From Tridacna crocea (Eukaryota > Mollusca > Bivalvia > Cardiida > Cardiidae), in contig OX031060.1 in NCBI GenBank assembly GCA_943736015.1, forward strand, positions 6,833,501 through 6,897,500: a stretch of DNA of 64,000 nucleotides, read 5' to 3'. The notes under the pieces were generated by a model that was given only the letters and a program-made list of their open reading frames with translations, ran no database searches and had not been told where the DNA came from. This document shows, in pieces, positions 1 through 12,007 of this stretch (position 1 is the first letter of the stretch; the number at the start of each line of letters is the position of its first letter). Both the position numbers and the translations under genes were made by a program.

Positions 1-194
1 TCTGGTCCAAATTGAAAGCATTTGCAAATGACAAAATAAACGTGACTCAAAAGCGGAAACTTGACTTTGGAAGAGTTGAAAACATTGTGCGAATAGGAGA
101 AAATGCTGATAACCAGCATTTTCTCCTTTTCCTACAGTGCTTTCAGGAGGCTTCTTCCACGGGGTCGTAGAAACAGGGTTTGCTTGGTAAAGGG
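1..194 (-). mobile_element. palindromic TTAA MITE (family P), left end cut by window
   Basis: This is the first of about 14 copies of a short non-autonomous element. It has a central inverted repeat (gaaaatgctg/accagcattttc, flanked by complementary aggaga and tctcct arms). It ends in ggtaaaggg followed by TTAA at 195-198. The ends TTAA-CCCTTT / AAAGGG-TTAA are the pattern expected of piggyBac-type elements. The other terminus lies outside the window. No coding capacity. Confidence 0.8.
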
Positions 195-302
195 TTAAAC
201 AATCTAGTCATAGTCGGGACATCAAGCCCGAAGCTGTTCACTAAAGTTTTTCCCTGGTTCCTTTTTTCGTGGCACACTGCTATCTAAGTACAGTACTCTG
301 TA

Positions 303-447
303 GTGCACCGGTAGCTCAGCCGGTAGTGTAAAAGACTTGAGGACAACGGGTTTCTGGTTCGATCCTTGGCTCGGTCAATTTCTTTCCGAGGATTGATGAT
401 AGTCATTGTGACATGAATCATTCCTCTCTCAATTCAATTCAATTCAA
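303..447 (+). mobile_element. tRNA-derived SINE
   Basis: A tRNA-like polymerase III promoter is visible: an A box (tagctcagccgg, 312-323) and a perfect B box (ggttcgatcc, 356-365), 33 bases apart. A short body follows and then a tail of caatt repeats (about 430-447). The cloverleaf is not maintained, so this is a SINE head rather than a working tRNA gene. No clear target-site duplication was found. Confidence 0.65.
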
Positions 448-800
448 GAGGCTATGAGTCAATATTTATGAATGATGTTTTTCAAGCAATGTCATAATTG
501 AAAAACATATCATTCCTGGTACAATCGAGCGACACCATATTAATCAAGCATTATTTTCTACATGCACATGTATAAGACCCGGAAAAAAGTCTGCTTTATT
601 TGGATCGGGGTAATGTGCGAATGTGTGATAATGTGGGTAATGTGTGAGTTTACCAAAATAACGCTGAGCACTAAGCGCGACCCACTGACCGTTTACAGAC
701 AATGTATACCAAAATCAGACTACACAGAAAGCGCAGTCTGATCTTTGATCTACACAGTCCAATACGGACCAGTTTTCAATGAAAAAAAAAAATTGAAACA

Positions 801-890
801 GCAAAATTTCAATTTTTGAATAACGTGGAATGTGTCGTCTGCAAGTGCTTCAATTTGGTCAAGTCTAAAATTTTGTTATTAGGTAAAGGG
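801..890 (+). mobile_element. family P MITE, right-half fragment
   Basis: This fragment matches the right half of the family: gtcgtctgcaagtgcttcaa, then ggtcaagtctaaaattttgt, then ggtaaaggg and TTAA at 891-894. The palindromic centre is missing. The flanking stretches 448-800 and 891-1174 show no gene or other repeat that I recognise. Confidence 0.65.
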
Positions 891-1174
891 TTAATTACAT
901 AATTCCAAAAAGTTGCTTCTACCAAAGTGTGACACAATTAAGAAATTACTTTGATGCACCCACGCTTCTTAGGATTATTGTCGTTAAATCAGGTGTCAAA
1001 TTCATTATCATGTTTTCATACCAAGCGTGACTTAACACCCTTCGGCAGACACATTGCAACCGTAATACGCTTCAATTTATCCTTTCTTAACTGACCGATT
1101 AAAGAAGGAAAAGCATATACATGTAAACATAAAAAGTATTATTGTTAAAATTGGGAAATCGCCGACCAAAAATG

Positions 1175-1260
1175 CAACAACAACAACAACAACAACAACA
1201 ATAAACTTTATTTACACTCAGGTACCCAATCGCCGAGCAGAGTTGTCGTTCGTTACCTCA
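1175..1260 (-). mobile_element. antisense retroposon 3' end with (TTG)n tail
   Basis: Read on the minus strand, a short unique sequence ends gagtgtaaataaagtttat and then runs into TTG triplets (CAA repeats at 1175-1201 on the plus strand). A related tail (gggtgtaattaaaagtatg followed by TTG repeats) occurs at 62658-62690 on the plus strand. Two unlinked copies of a unique segment joined to the same triplet tail suggest a LINE or SINE 3' end. The parent family is not identifiable here. Confidence 0.45.
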
Positions 1261-2249
1261 CATACATCTCTGCGATGGGCTAAATGACAAGAATCTTGTC
1301 AAACCGAGGAAAAGATGTTTTGTTACTGTTTAACTGTTCCATATGTAAAATTGAAAGTTAGACAAAGGAAATATGATTCTGGATACATTATAGGTGCGTT
1401 CAAACTGATGAATTTACCTGTATAAAATGGAACTATTTTTTTCGAGCCTCTTCACTTTTGAGAATCTTACGCCGATTTTAACAAAAATGGCTGCACCTAT
1501 GAATGATGACAACTGAATTGACACACAGCTGGATTTAAGTTTGTACGATTAAAAATCAAGTAATCGTCCTTTAAAGATATTTAGGCTTTTCAGAAAATAC
1601 ATCTTTTGTTCATTTCCTATCACTAAGTCTGATTGGTCCCATGCTGTTTGAACAGCACACGAAACAATCGATATTGGTCTTTCTTTCACCGGCGTTTGTG
1701 TAGCCATTTTGAGTTATGGTCATGTGACAAAAATATGACGTAATGACGGACTACTTTCTGAGCCCATTACAGAGGTGAATGTAATGATCCGGAGTGCAAG
1801 AGAGTGTCAGGTACCATAGTACAACATGAGGAAATAAATATGTACATATTGATTTCATATTAATATTTAAGTTCCGGTTAATTCAGGAAGAGTGGGAGAA
1901 AGGTAGTAAAGTGTCTATGCTGGGAGGGTAAGATCTGTACGGTAATGTCTCACACAGTTCACGTGCGTGTTTTTAAATTAAATGGCAAAATTTAAACTAG
2001 TCAATCGTACAGTGATCCGTTAGGTATGCTTACAGTTAATGCTGGGATTGTGAGAAATATGAAAGGGATTTAGTTAACAGGTAAGTAACGGTATAGAAGA
2101 AATGTATCCACATGTAAACATTAAAAAAGTTCAATTCAAGAATATGTTTAGCTTTCGCATCATATTTACATGTATGTACATAACGTATGCCTTGAACATA
2201 AATGATAATAAAGATTTGTGTATTTACAAAACGACAGAACTCTAGAATA
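1261..2249. other. no gene recognised
   Basis: AT-rich sequence with only short open frames that lack any family motif. At about 1707-1750 there is a cluster of promoter-like words (gccattttga, catgtgac, tgacgtaa). They resemble YY1, E-box and CRE sites, but no transcript can be supported. Confidence 0.4.
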
Positions 2250-2360
2250 GTCCAAGCTAAACTTGCGGACGACAAAATAAAACATGATACAGGCCGAAAC
2301 CGGTGATTTAACCCTTTACCATACAATCCCAATTTTTAACAACACTGAAAGAGAGGTTTC
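2250..2360. mobile_element. family P MITE fragments
   Basis: Two pieces lie side by side. At 2250-2283 is the inner segment gtccaagctaaacttgcgga plus cgacaaaataaa. At 2312 a left terminus (ccctttaccatacaatccc) follows TTAA at 2308-2311. The palindromic core is absent, so these are decayed fragments. Confidence 0.5.
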
Positions 2361-2509
2361 TGAGAATATTCTTGGAAATATTGACAATGCAATTATAATA
2401 CGTTCGTTACTCTATTCCTTTTACAAAAATCAAGATGAAAATGTGACTGATAAAAAAAAATTAACGGGGCAAAAAAAAAAAAATTGTCAAACATTGTTCG
2501 AGTTCATGA

Positions 2510-2512
<3 letters not shown>

Positions 2513-2540
<28 letters not shown>

Positions 2541-2546
2541 CGGACA

Positions 2547-2587
<41 letters not shown>

Positions 2588-2609
2588 GGACAGAGGGAGA
2601 CAGGGAGAG
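2513..2609. repeat. (GA)n microsatellite
   Basis: Nearly pure GA dinucleotides interrupted twice by the same short word (cggacagaggga). The repeated interruption suggests local duplication of a GA block. Confidence 0.95.
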
Positions 2610-2845
2610 GATAAAAAAGGAGTGCCTTACTATCAGTAATAAGTTGCAGAGATTTTTTTTTTTTAAATCGTACATCAGTTAGATGGAACTAATAATGGTT
2701 TTGATAAATTTACACAAATTTCAGACCGGTGTATAGAATTTCCAAGACGTTAAAATTTAATAACAGCATTGCAGAAGATCACGCTGTTCTCCTTTTCCCA
2801 ATAGGTTTTCCAACCTTTCCAAATTAAGTTTCAGTTTCTGAGGCA

Positions 2846-2919
2846 CAATCAATCAATCAATCAATCAATTAATGTGTTAATCCGTCCGCCTGTCAATTAA
2901 TCAATCAATCAATCAATCA
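2846..2919. repeat. (AATC)n microsatellite, two blocks
   Basis: Two runs of the tetramer AATC/TCAA separated by about 25 bases containing tccgtccgcctg. Confidence 0.9.
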
Positions 2920-2981
2920 CTTTGTTTAAATTAGGCTCAATTCTTCGAAATCTGTGAGCTAGTCCAAGTTTTTATAAACTT

Positions 2982-3125
2982 GAGGCGACTTGTCTTCGAT
3001 GTGGGGCGAGTTGTCCCTTAATTTGGGGTGAGTTGTCTTCTAAATTTGGGGCGAGTTGTCTTGGGGCGAGTTTTTTGTGGGGCGAGTTGTCTTGGGGCGA
3101 GTTGTCTTTGGGGCGAGTTGTCTGT
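2982..3125. repeat. ~15-bp minisatellite abutting the satellite
   Basis: Degenerate repeats of ttggggcgagttgtc run up to the first 88-bp satellite unit. Spacing varies from 13 to about 28 bases. The array lies immediately outside the satellite boundary. Confidence 0.85.
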
Positions 3126-3132
3126 CATTCTC

Positions 3133-3502
3133 GCGGATCTACTCCCTTTAAAAACACAAGCCACATAGAACCCAAGGTGTATGTCCCAGTCTGCACCAAC
3201 CATACATTATAGAACCAAGCGCAGATCTAGTCCTTGTAAAAAACACAAGCCCCATAGAACCTCAGCTGTATGTCCCGCTCTGCAACAACCATATATTATA
3301 GACCCAGGTCGGATCTACTCCTTTTTAAAACACAACCCACATAGGACCTAAGCTGTATGTCCCGCTCTCCAAGAATGATTTATGAAAGAACCCAGTGCCG
3401 ATCTATTCCTTTTGAATTACAAGGCGCATAGAACCTAAACTGTATGTCCTTGTCTGCAACAAACATATATTATAGAACCAGGGGCGAATCTAGCCCTTTG
3501 AA
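3133..3502. repeat. 88-bp satellite, first block
   Basis: About four units sharing cggatctactcc, then aaaacacaa, then catagaacctaagctgtatg, then gcaacaaccatat, then tatagaaccc. Unit spacing is about 87-90 bases. This block is separated from the main array by a non-satellite insert at 3503-4062. Confidence 0.9.
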
Positions 3503-4062
3503 AGGTGGCCCTTCAGATTTTGGCACGAAAATTTTACAAAAGTGCAAAAAAATCATCCTTATACCCCCAAAGCCTTTTAATTTTCATTCATAAAAGCCCA
3601 GTAGTCGAAAACCGTCCGACAACACCAGAAATTAGAGATTTACTACGACCCAGGTTGACACCAACGGGAGACACACGCTATTTTTAGATAATCAATTCGC
3701 TCATTTACTTACAGGAATACACAGAAGAAGCTTCAAACATAGTGTCCGAAGAAGAGATTTTGGAAAATAATTATTACATGTTTGTTATGATAGGGAATTT
3801 AAGCGTTATGAGTCACGTGCCAGTCACTTGACATTCCCACAATGCTTTATTGATTTTTGGCGCAAAATCTAAAAATAGCTTAAGAGGCTACGTAGCCTTA
3901 AAATAGCTTAAGAGGCTACGTAGCCTTTTAAGGGAATACCATAATTTTTTTTTTTTAACTTTATGAATCTTAATTATTGATGATTTGTATTATTTTTTCA
4001 TATGAATTTCAATGATATATATATTTTTTAATTTGGTTTGATGTAAAAATTCTCAATACCCA
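3503..4062. other. non-satellite interruption with a 28-bp tandem duplication
   Basis: The first part shows no repeat and has one short open frame without motifs. At 3872-3899 and 3900-3927 a 28-bp segment is perfectly duplicated. Each copy contains the 14-base perfect palindrome aggctacgtagcct. The remainder is AT-rich. Confidence 0.6.
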
Positions 4063-7000
4063 CCTTTAAAAACACAAACCCTATAGAGCATAAGCTGTTT
4101 GTCCCGGTCTGCAACAACAATACATTATAGAACCAAGGGCGGATCTACTCCTTTTTAAAACACAACCCACTGTGATAGAACCTAAGCTGTATGCCCCTCT
4201 CTCCAAGAATGATTTATTAAAGAACCCGTGGCGGATCTACTCCTTTTTAAAACACAAGCCACATAGAACCTAAGCTGTATGTCCCGCTCTCCAAGAATGA
4301 TATATATCAAAGAACCCGGGGCTGATCTACTCCTTTTTAAAACACAACCCACATAGAATCTAAGCTGTATGTCTCGCTCTCAAAGAATGGTATATTAAAG
4401 AACCCGAGACGGATCTACTCCTTTTAACTTACAAGGTCAATAGAACCTAACCTGTATGTCCTTTCTGCAACAACCATACATTATAGAACCCGGGCAGATC
4501 TAGTCCTTTTAGAAACACAAGCCCTATAGAACCTAAACTGTATGTGCCTGGGCGAATCTACTCCTTTTAGAAACACAAGCCCTATAGAACCTAAGCTGTA
4601 GGCCTATGTCCCGGTCTGCAACAACAATACATTATAGAACCCAGGGCGGATCTACTTTTTTTTGAAACACAACCCACATAGAACCTGAACTGTATGTCCC
4701 GCTCTCCAAGATTGGTTTATTAAAGAACCCGGGGCGGATCTACTCCTATATTGAATTACAAGGTGCATAGAACCTCACCTGTATGTCCTTGTCTGCAACA
4801 AACATATATTTTAAACCCTGGGCGGATCTAGTCCTTTTAAAAACACAAGCCCTATAGAACCTAAACTATATGTCCTTGTCTGCAACAACCATATATTATA
4901 AACCCCTGGCGGATCTAGTCCTTTTAGAAACACAAGGCCTATGGAACCTAAGCGATATGTGCCTGTCTGCAACAACAATACATTATAGAAGCCAGGGCGG
5001 ATCTACTCCTTTTTAAAACACAACCCACATAGAACCTAAGCTGTATGTCCTTGTCTACAACAACAATACATTATAGAACCCAGGGCGGATCTACTCCTTT
5101 TTAAAACACAAGCCCTACAGAACCTAAGCTGTATGTCCTTGTCTGCAACAACCATATATTATAAACCCAGGGCGGATCTACTCCTTTTTAAAACACAAGC
5201 CCTATAGAACCTAAGCTGTATGTCCTTGTCTACAACAACCATATATTACAAACCCCGGGCGGATCTAGTCTTCTTAAAACACAAGCCCTATAGAACCTAA
5301 GCTGTATGTCCCAGTCCGCAACAACAATACATAATAGAACCCAGGTCGGATCTACTCCTTTTTAAAACACAACCCACATAGAACCTAAGCTGTATGTCCC
5401 GCTCTCCAAGAATGATATACCAAACAACCCGGGGCGGATCTACTCCTTTTTAAAACACAACCCACATAGAACCTTTTGAAGCTGTATGTCCCGATCTTTA
5501 AGAATGATTTATTAAAGAACCCAGGGCGGATCTACTCTTTTTTAAAACACAACCCACATAGAACCTTTTGAAGCTGTATGTCCCGCTCTCCAAGAATGAT
5601 ATACTAAAGAACCCGGGTCGGATCTACTCCTTTTAGATTTCAAGGCGCATAGAACTTAAACTGTATGTCCTGGTCTACAACAACCATATATTATAAAACC
5701 GAGGCAGATCTAGTCTTTTTAAAACACAACCAACATAGAACATAAGCTGTATGTCCCGCTCTTCAAGAATGATTTATTAAAGAACCCGGGGCGGATCTAC
5801 TCCTTTTAAATTACAAGGCGCATAGAACCTAAACTGAATGTCCTTGTCTACAACAACCATATATTATAAACCCAGGGCAGACTAGTCCTTTTAGAAACAC
5901 AAGCCCTATGGAACCTAAGCTGTATGTCTCGGTCCGCAACAAGAATACATTATAGAACCCACATAGAACTTAAACTGTATGTCCCGCTCTCCAAGAATGA
6001 TATATTAAAGAACCCGGGGCGGATCTACTCCTTTTAAAAAGACAAACCACATAGAACCTAAACTGTATGTCCCGCTCTGCAAGAGCCATATATTAAAGAA
6101 CCCTGGGCGGATCTACTCCTTTTAACTTTCAAGGCGCATAGAACCTAAACTGTATGTCCTTCTCCGCAACAACCGTATATTACAAACCCAGGGCGGATCT
6201 AGTCCTTTTAAAAACACAAGCTCCATAGAACCTAAACTGTATGTCCTTGTCTACAACAACCATATATTATAAAGCCCAGGCGGATCTAGTCTTTTTAGAA
6301 ACACAACTGCTATAGAACCTAAGCTGTATGTGCCTGTCTGCAACAGCAATACGTTATAGAACCTATAGGGCGGATCTACTCCTTCTTAAAACACATCCTA
6401 CATAGAACCTAAGCTGTATGTCCCGCTCTCCAAGAATGATTTATTAAAGAACCCTGGCAGATCTACTCCTTTTAAATTAAAAGGCGCATAGAACCTAAGC
6501 TGTATGTCATTGACTGCTGCAACCCTATATCATAAACCCAGGGCGGATCTAGTCTTTTTAGAAACACAAGCCCTATAGAACCTAAGCTGTATGAGCCTAT
6601 CTGCAACAACCATATATCATAAACCCCGGGCGGATTTAGTCCTTTTAAAAACACAAGCCCTATAGAACCTAAGCTGTATGTCCCGGTTTGTAACAACCAT
6701 ATATTATAAACCCCGGGCGGATCTACTCCTTTTTTTAAAACACAACCCACATAGAACGTAAGCTGTATGTTCCGCTCTCTAAGATTGATTTATTAAAAAA
6801 CCCGGGGCGGATCTACTCCTTTTAAATTACAAGGCGCATAGAACCTAAGCTGTATGTCCCGCTCTTCAAGAATGATTTATTAAAGAACCCGGGACGGATC
6901 TACTCCTTTTAAATTACAAGGCGCATAGAACCTAAGCTGTGTGTCCTTGTCTGCAACAACCATATATTATAAACCCTGGGCGGATCTACTCCTTTTTAAA

Positions 7001-9648
7001 ACACAACCCACATAGAACCTAAGCTGTATGTCCTTGTCTACAACAACCATATATTATAAGCCCCTGGCAGATCTAGTCTTTTTAAAACATAAGGCCTATA
7101 GAACCTAAGCTGTATATGCCAGTCCGCAACAAGAATACATTATAGAACCCAAGGCGGATCTACTCCTTTTTAAAACATAACCCACATAGAACCTAAGCTG
7201 TATGTCCCGCTCTCCAAGAATGATATACTAAAGAACCCGGGGCGGATCTACTCCTTTTAAAAAGACAAACCACATAGAACCTAAGCTGTATGTCCTTGTC
7301 TGCAACAACCATATATTGTAAACACCGGGCAGATCTAGTCCTTTTAGAAACACAAGGCCTATGGAACCTAAGCTATATGTGCCTGTTTGCAACACAATAC
7401 ATTATAGAACCCAGGGCGGATCTACTCCTTTTTAAAACACAACCCACATAGAACCTCAGTTGTATGTCCCAGTCCCAAACAACAATACATTATAGAACCC
7501 AGGGCGGATCCACTCCTTCTTAAAACACAAGCCCTATAGAACCTAAGCTGTATGTCCTTGTCTGCAACAACCATATATTATAAACCCAGGGCGGATCTAC
7601 TCCTTCTTAAAACACAAGCCCTATAGAACCTAAGCTGTATGTCCTTGTCTGCAACGACCATACATTATAGAACCCAGGGCGGATCTACTCTTTTTTAAAA
7701 CACAACCCACATAGAACCCAAGCTGTATGTCCTTGTCTACAACAACCATACATTATAGAACCCGGGGCGGATCTACTCCTTTTTAAAACACAAGCCCTAT
7801 AGAACCTAAGTTGTATGTCCTTGTCTACAACAACCATACATTATAGAACCCAGGGCGGATTTACTACTTTTTAAAACACAAGCCCTACAGAACCTAAGCT
7901 GTATGTCCTTGTCAGCAACAACCATATATTATAAACCCAGGGCGGATCTACTCCTTTTTCAAACACAAGCCCTAAAGAACCTAAGCTGTATGTCCTTGTC
8001 TGCAACAACCATATATTATAAACCCCTGGCGGATCTAGTCTTTTTAAAACACAAGCCCTACAGAACCTAAGCTGTATGTCCTTGTCTGCAACAACCATAT
8101 ATTATAAACCCCTGGCGGATCTAGTCTTTTTCAAACACAAGCCCTACAGAACCTAAGCTGTATGTCCTTGTCAGCAACAAGCATATATTACAAACCCAGG
8201 GCGGATCTACTCCTTTTTAAAACACAAGCCCTATAGAACCTAAGCTGTATGTCCTTGTCTGCAACAACCATATATTACAAACCCAGGGCGGATCTACTCC
8301 TTTTTAAAACACAAGCCCTATAGAACCTAAGCTGTATGTCCTTGTCTGCAACAACCATATATTACAAACCCAGGGCGGATCTACTCCTTTTTAAAACACA
8401 AGCCCTACAGAACCTAAGCTGTATGTCCTTGTCCACAACAACCATATATTATAGAACCCAGGGCGGATCTACTCCTTTTAAAAACACGAGCCCTAAAGAA
8501 CCTAAGTTGTATGTCCAGGTCTGCAACAACCATGTATTATAAACCCAGGACGGATCTAGTCCTTTTAAAAACACAAGCCATTTAGAACCTAAGCTGTATG
8601 TCCCAGTCCAAAACAAGAATACATTATAGAACCTAGGGCGGATCTACTCCTTTTTAAAACACAACCAACTGTATGTCCCGCTCTCCAAGAATGATATATT
8701 AAAGAACCCGGGGCGGATCTACTCTTTTTAAAAAGACAAACCACATAGAACCTAAACTGTATGTCCCCCTCTCCAAGAATGATGTATTTAAGAACCCGGG
8801 GCGGATCTACTCCTTTTAACTTTCAAGGCGCATAGAACCTAAACTGTATGTCCTTCTCTGCAACAACGGTATATTACAAACCCAGGGTGGATCTAGTCCT
8901 TTTAAAAACACAAGCTTCATAGAACCTAAACTGTATGTCCTTGTCTTCAACAACCATATATTATAAAGCCCAGGCGGATCTAGTCTTTTTAAAACACAAC
9001 CCACATAGAACCTAAGCTGTATGTCCCGCTCTTCAAGAATGATTTATTAAAGAACCCGGGGCGGATCTCGTCTTTTTAAATTACAAGGCGCATAGAACAT
9101 AAGCCGTATGTCCTTGTCTGCAACAACCATATATTATAAGCCCCGGGTTGATCTAGTCCTTTAAAAAACACAAGCCCTATAGAACCATATATTACAAACC
9201 CAGGGCAGATCTAGTCCTTTTAGAAACACAAGCCCTATAGAACCTAAGCTGTATGTCCCGGTCCGCAACAACAATATATTATAGAACCCAGGGCGGATCT
9301 ACTCCTTTTAAAAACACAACCCACATAGAACCTAAGCTGTATGCCCCGCTCTGCAAGAATGATATACTAAAGAACCCGGGGCGGATCTACTCCTTTTGAA
9401 AACCCAACCGACATACGACCTAAGCTGTATGTCCCGCTCTGCAACAACAATATATTAGAGATATTATAGAACCCGGGCCGGATCTACTCCTTTTAAACAA
9501 CAAAAGCCCCATATAACTTTTAAGGTGTATGTCCCGGTCTGCAACACCCACGCATAATATAAACCCAGGTCAGATCTACTCCTTTTAAAAAACACAAGCC
9601 CCATAGAACCTAAGCTGTATGTCCCGCTCTGCAACAGCCATATATTAA
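4063..9648. repeat. 88-bp satellite, main array
   Basis: Roughly 60 tandem units, 87-88 bp in most cases. There are at least two recurrent variants. One carries cttgtctgcaacaaccata and ends tataaaccc. The other carries cgctctccaagaatgat and ends attaaagaacccgggg. The variants are interspersed, not segregated into blocks. Because many units are 87 bp (29 codons), the minus strand stays open over several consecutive units, but this is a by-product of the period. GC content is slightly higher than the surroundings. Confidence 0.95.
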
Positions 9649-9868
9649 CCCTTTCCCAAACAGCAAATTTTTGACCAGACCAAATTGAAAGCATTTTGCA
9701 GGTGACAAATTAACAGTTGCTAAAAAGATTATTTTCTATATGATATGGTAGAAAACATTGTGGGAAAAGGAGAATTTGCTGGTTACCAGCATTTTTTCCT
9801 TTTCCCACAATGTTTTCAAAAGGTTTCTATTTCTGACCCGTAAAAACCAGGGCTTGTTTGGGAAAGGG
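9649..9868 (-). mobile_element. family P MITE inserted in the satellite
   Basis: A complete 220-bp copy with termini ccctttcccaaac and gtttgggaaaggg, flanked by TTAA at 9645-9648 and 9869-9872. Removing the element and one TTAA restores the uninterrupted satellite word catatattaaagaaccc, seen elsewhere in the array (for example near 6086-6103). The insertion site, the duplication and the empty site are therefore all visible in one sequence. Confidence 0.92.
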
Positions 9869-11119
9869 TTAAAGAACCCAGGGCGGATCTACTCTTTTTA
9901 AAAACACAAGTCACATACAACATAAGCTGTATGTCCCGCTCTGCAACAGCCATATATTATCGAACCCGGGGTGGATCTAGTCCTTTTAAACAACAAAAGC
10001 CCCATATAACTTAAGGAGTATGTCCCGGTCTGCAACAACCACATATTATATAAACCCAGGGCGGATCTACTCCTTTTAAAAAACACAAGCCACATAGAAC
10101 CTAAGCTGTATGTTCCGCTCTGCAACAGCCATATATTATAGAACTCCGGGCAGATCTACTCTTTTAAATAACAAAAGGCCCATATAACCTAAGCTGTATG
10201 TCCCGCTCTGCAACAGCCATATATTATAGAAACCGGGGCGGATCTACTCCTTTTAAACAACAAAAGCCCTGTATAAACCTAAGCTGTATGTCCCGGTCTG
10301 CAACAAATATATATATTAGAACCCAGGGCGGATTAACTTCTTTTAAAAACGCAAGCCCTATAGAACCTAAGCTGTATGTCCCAGTCTGCAACAACCATAT
10401 ATTATAGAACCCAGGGCAGTTCTACTTCTTTTAAAAACGCAAGCCCGATAGAACCTAATCTGTATGTCCCGGTCTGCAACAAATATATATAATAGAATCC
10501 AGGTCGGACCTACTTCTTTTAAATCACAAGCCGCATAGAACCTAAGCTATATGTTCTCGTCTGCAACAACCATATATTAAAAACCCATGGCGGATCTTCT
10601 TCTTTTAGAAACACAAGCCCCATAGAACCTAAGCTGTATGTCCCGGTCTGCAACAACTATATTTCATAGAACCCGGGGCGGATCTACTCGTTTAAAGAAC
10701 ATAAGCCCTATAGAACCTAAGCTGTATGTTCCGGTCAGCAACAACCGTAGATTATAGAATCCAGGGGTGATTTACTCGTTTTAAATCTTAAGGTGCATAG
10801 AACCTAAGCTGTATGTCCTTGTCTACAACAACCATATATTATAAACCCAGGACGGATCTAGTCCTTTTAGAAACACAAGGCCTATAGAACCTAAGATGTA
10901 TGTCCTGGTCCGCAACAACAATACATTATAGAACCCACGGCGGATCTACTCCTTTTTAAAAAACAACCCACATAGAACCTAAGCTGTATGTCCCGCTCTC
11001 CAAGAATGATATATTAAAGAACCCGGGGCGGATCTACTCCTTTTAAAAAGACAAACCACATAGAACCTAAGCTGTATGTCCCGTTCTGCAAGAGCCATAT
11101 ATTAAAGAACCCTGGGCGG
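9869..11119. repeat. 88-bp satellite, third block
   Basis: About 14 further units in the same orientation, ending inside a unit at accctgggcgg. Several units carry the variant tttaaacaacaaaagcccca, which is not prominent in the main block. Confidence 0.92.
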
Positions 11120-11182
11120 TATAAAATTCCAGGGGGGGGGGGAGGGGGGTCCGGAAACCCCCCCCCCCCCCCGGTAGGGCAT
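11120..11182. other. G-run/C-run hairpin at the satellite orientation switch
   Basis: A run of 11 G, an A and 6 G is followed by tccggaaa and a run of about 15 C. The two runs are complementary, so one strand can form a hairpin, and the G-rich strand could form a quadruplex. Satellite units before this point read in one direction and those after it in the other. Confidence 0.75.
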
Positions 11183-11346
11183 GTGTTTTAAAAGGAGTCC
11201 ATCCGCCATGGGTTCTATATAATATATTGTTGTTGCACACCGGAAGATACAGCTTAGGTTCTATAGGGTTTGTGTTAATAATATATGGTTGTTGCAGGCA
11301 AGGACATACAGCTTAGCTTCTATGCGGCTTGTGATTTAAAAGGAAT
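11183..11346. repeat. 88-bp satellite, reversed units
   Basis: About two units read as the reverse complement of the main array: ttttaaaaggagtccatccg, gggttctatataat, ttgttgttgcac, cagcttaggttctatagggt. They begin right after the G/C hairpin. Confidence 0.9.
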
Positions 11347-11600
11347 TTTGGCAAAAATGTGGTTATCAGATTCGTGAAATGGTACTGTTTTGATATTGCA
11401 CAGCATTTACATGTATGTAAAATACAGTCATTGAAAAAAGGTTCTAAATGTGGAGACCTCCTCATGGTTAGAACGGGAAACGTTGACTTTTCTTGTAAAC
11501 GGCTTACATCCACTGAAATCAGGAAATCAAAGTATCTTATAATAAGACGAGTGCGTTTTAGGTGGGACCCCCCCTCTTGAGAAAGATATCTGGATCCGCG
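11347..11600. other. no gene recognised
   Basis: Unique-looking sequence with overlapping short open frames on both strands and no motif. It lies between reversed satellite units and an inverted-repeat element. Confidence 0.4.
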
Positions 11601-11633
11601 CATGCCTACTTTAGGGCGCATTGATACAACGCA

Positions 11634-11767
11634 TAAGGTGTATGTCCTCGTTTTCACTTCATTTTACCCGAGGCGGTCGGAATTCAGACATAGCCCACCA
11701 GCACAGGCTATGTCTGAATTCCGACCGATTCGGGTAAAATGAATTGAAAACGAGGGCATACACCTTA
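11634..11767. repeat. 134-bp near-perfect hairpin
   Basis: The arms 11634-11695 and 11706-11767 are about 62 bp each and almost perfectly complementary (taaggtgtatgtcctcgttt at the outer end, cggaattcagacatagcc at the inner end), with a 10-base loop. The length and low divergence suggest recent formation. Confidence 0.9.
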
Positions 11768-11768
11768 G

Positions 11769-12007
11769 GTAGCAGTACACGGTTGTCGGCTAAACTCGTC
11801 TCGGTCCGCCGTATGCCGACCTGATCTTCCTCAAACAAAGGTCTATTTAGTCAGCCTGAAATTATAAGGAGCACTTAAATGCAACAGCACAACCCTAATT
11901 CTTTAGATTTTATCAATAAATCATGTTCAACTTGTGAAATATTGATATCAATGATCAATATAAGCAAGTGACATGGTCGGAAAAAAACTGAAAAAAAATG
12001 CCATTTT
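11769..12007. repeat. ~240-bp segment, copy 1 of 2
   Basis: It runs from gtagcagtacacggttgtcg to aaaaaaatgccatttt and is repeated in the same orientation at 13150-13391 with scattered substitutions. No open frame is conserved between the copies. Confidence 0.85.

Noticed and set aside
303-377. A functional tRNA gene.
   Set aside because: No acceptor-stem pairing could be found around the A/B boxes, and a CAATT-type tail follows. Better read as a SINE head.
6472-6750. Minus-strand open frames with a repeated peptide (words such as PPGVYDIWLLQ) in the satellite, also near 7871, 8816 and 9464.
   Set aside because: They arise because many satellite units are 87 bp (29 codons). They end wherever a unit is 88 bp, and there is no start-codon context or conservation beyond the repeat.
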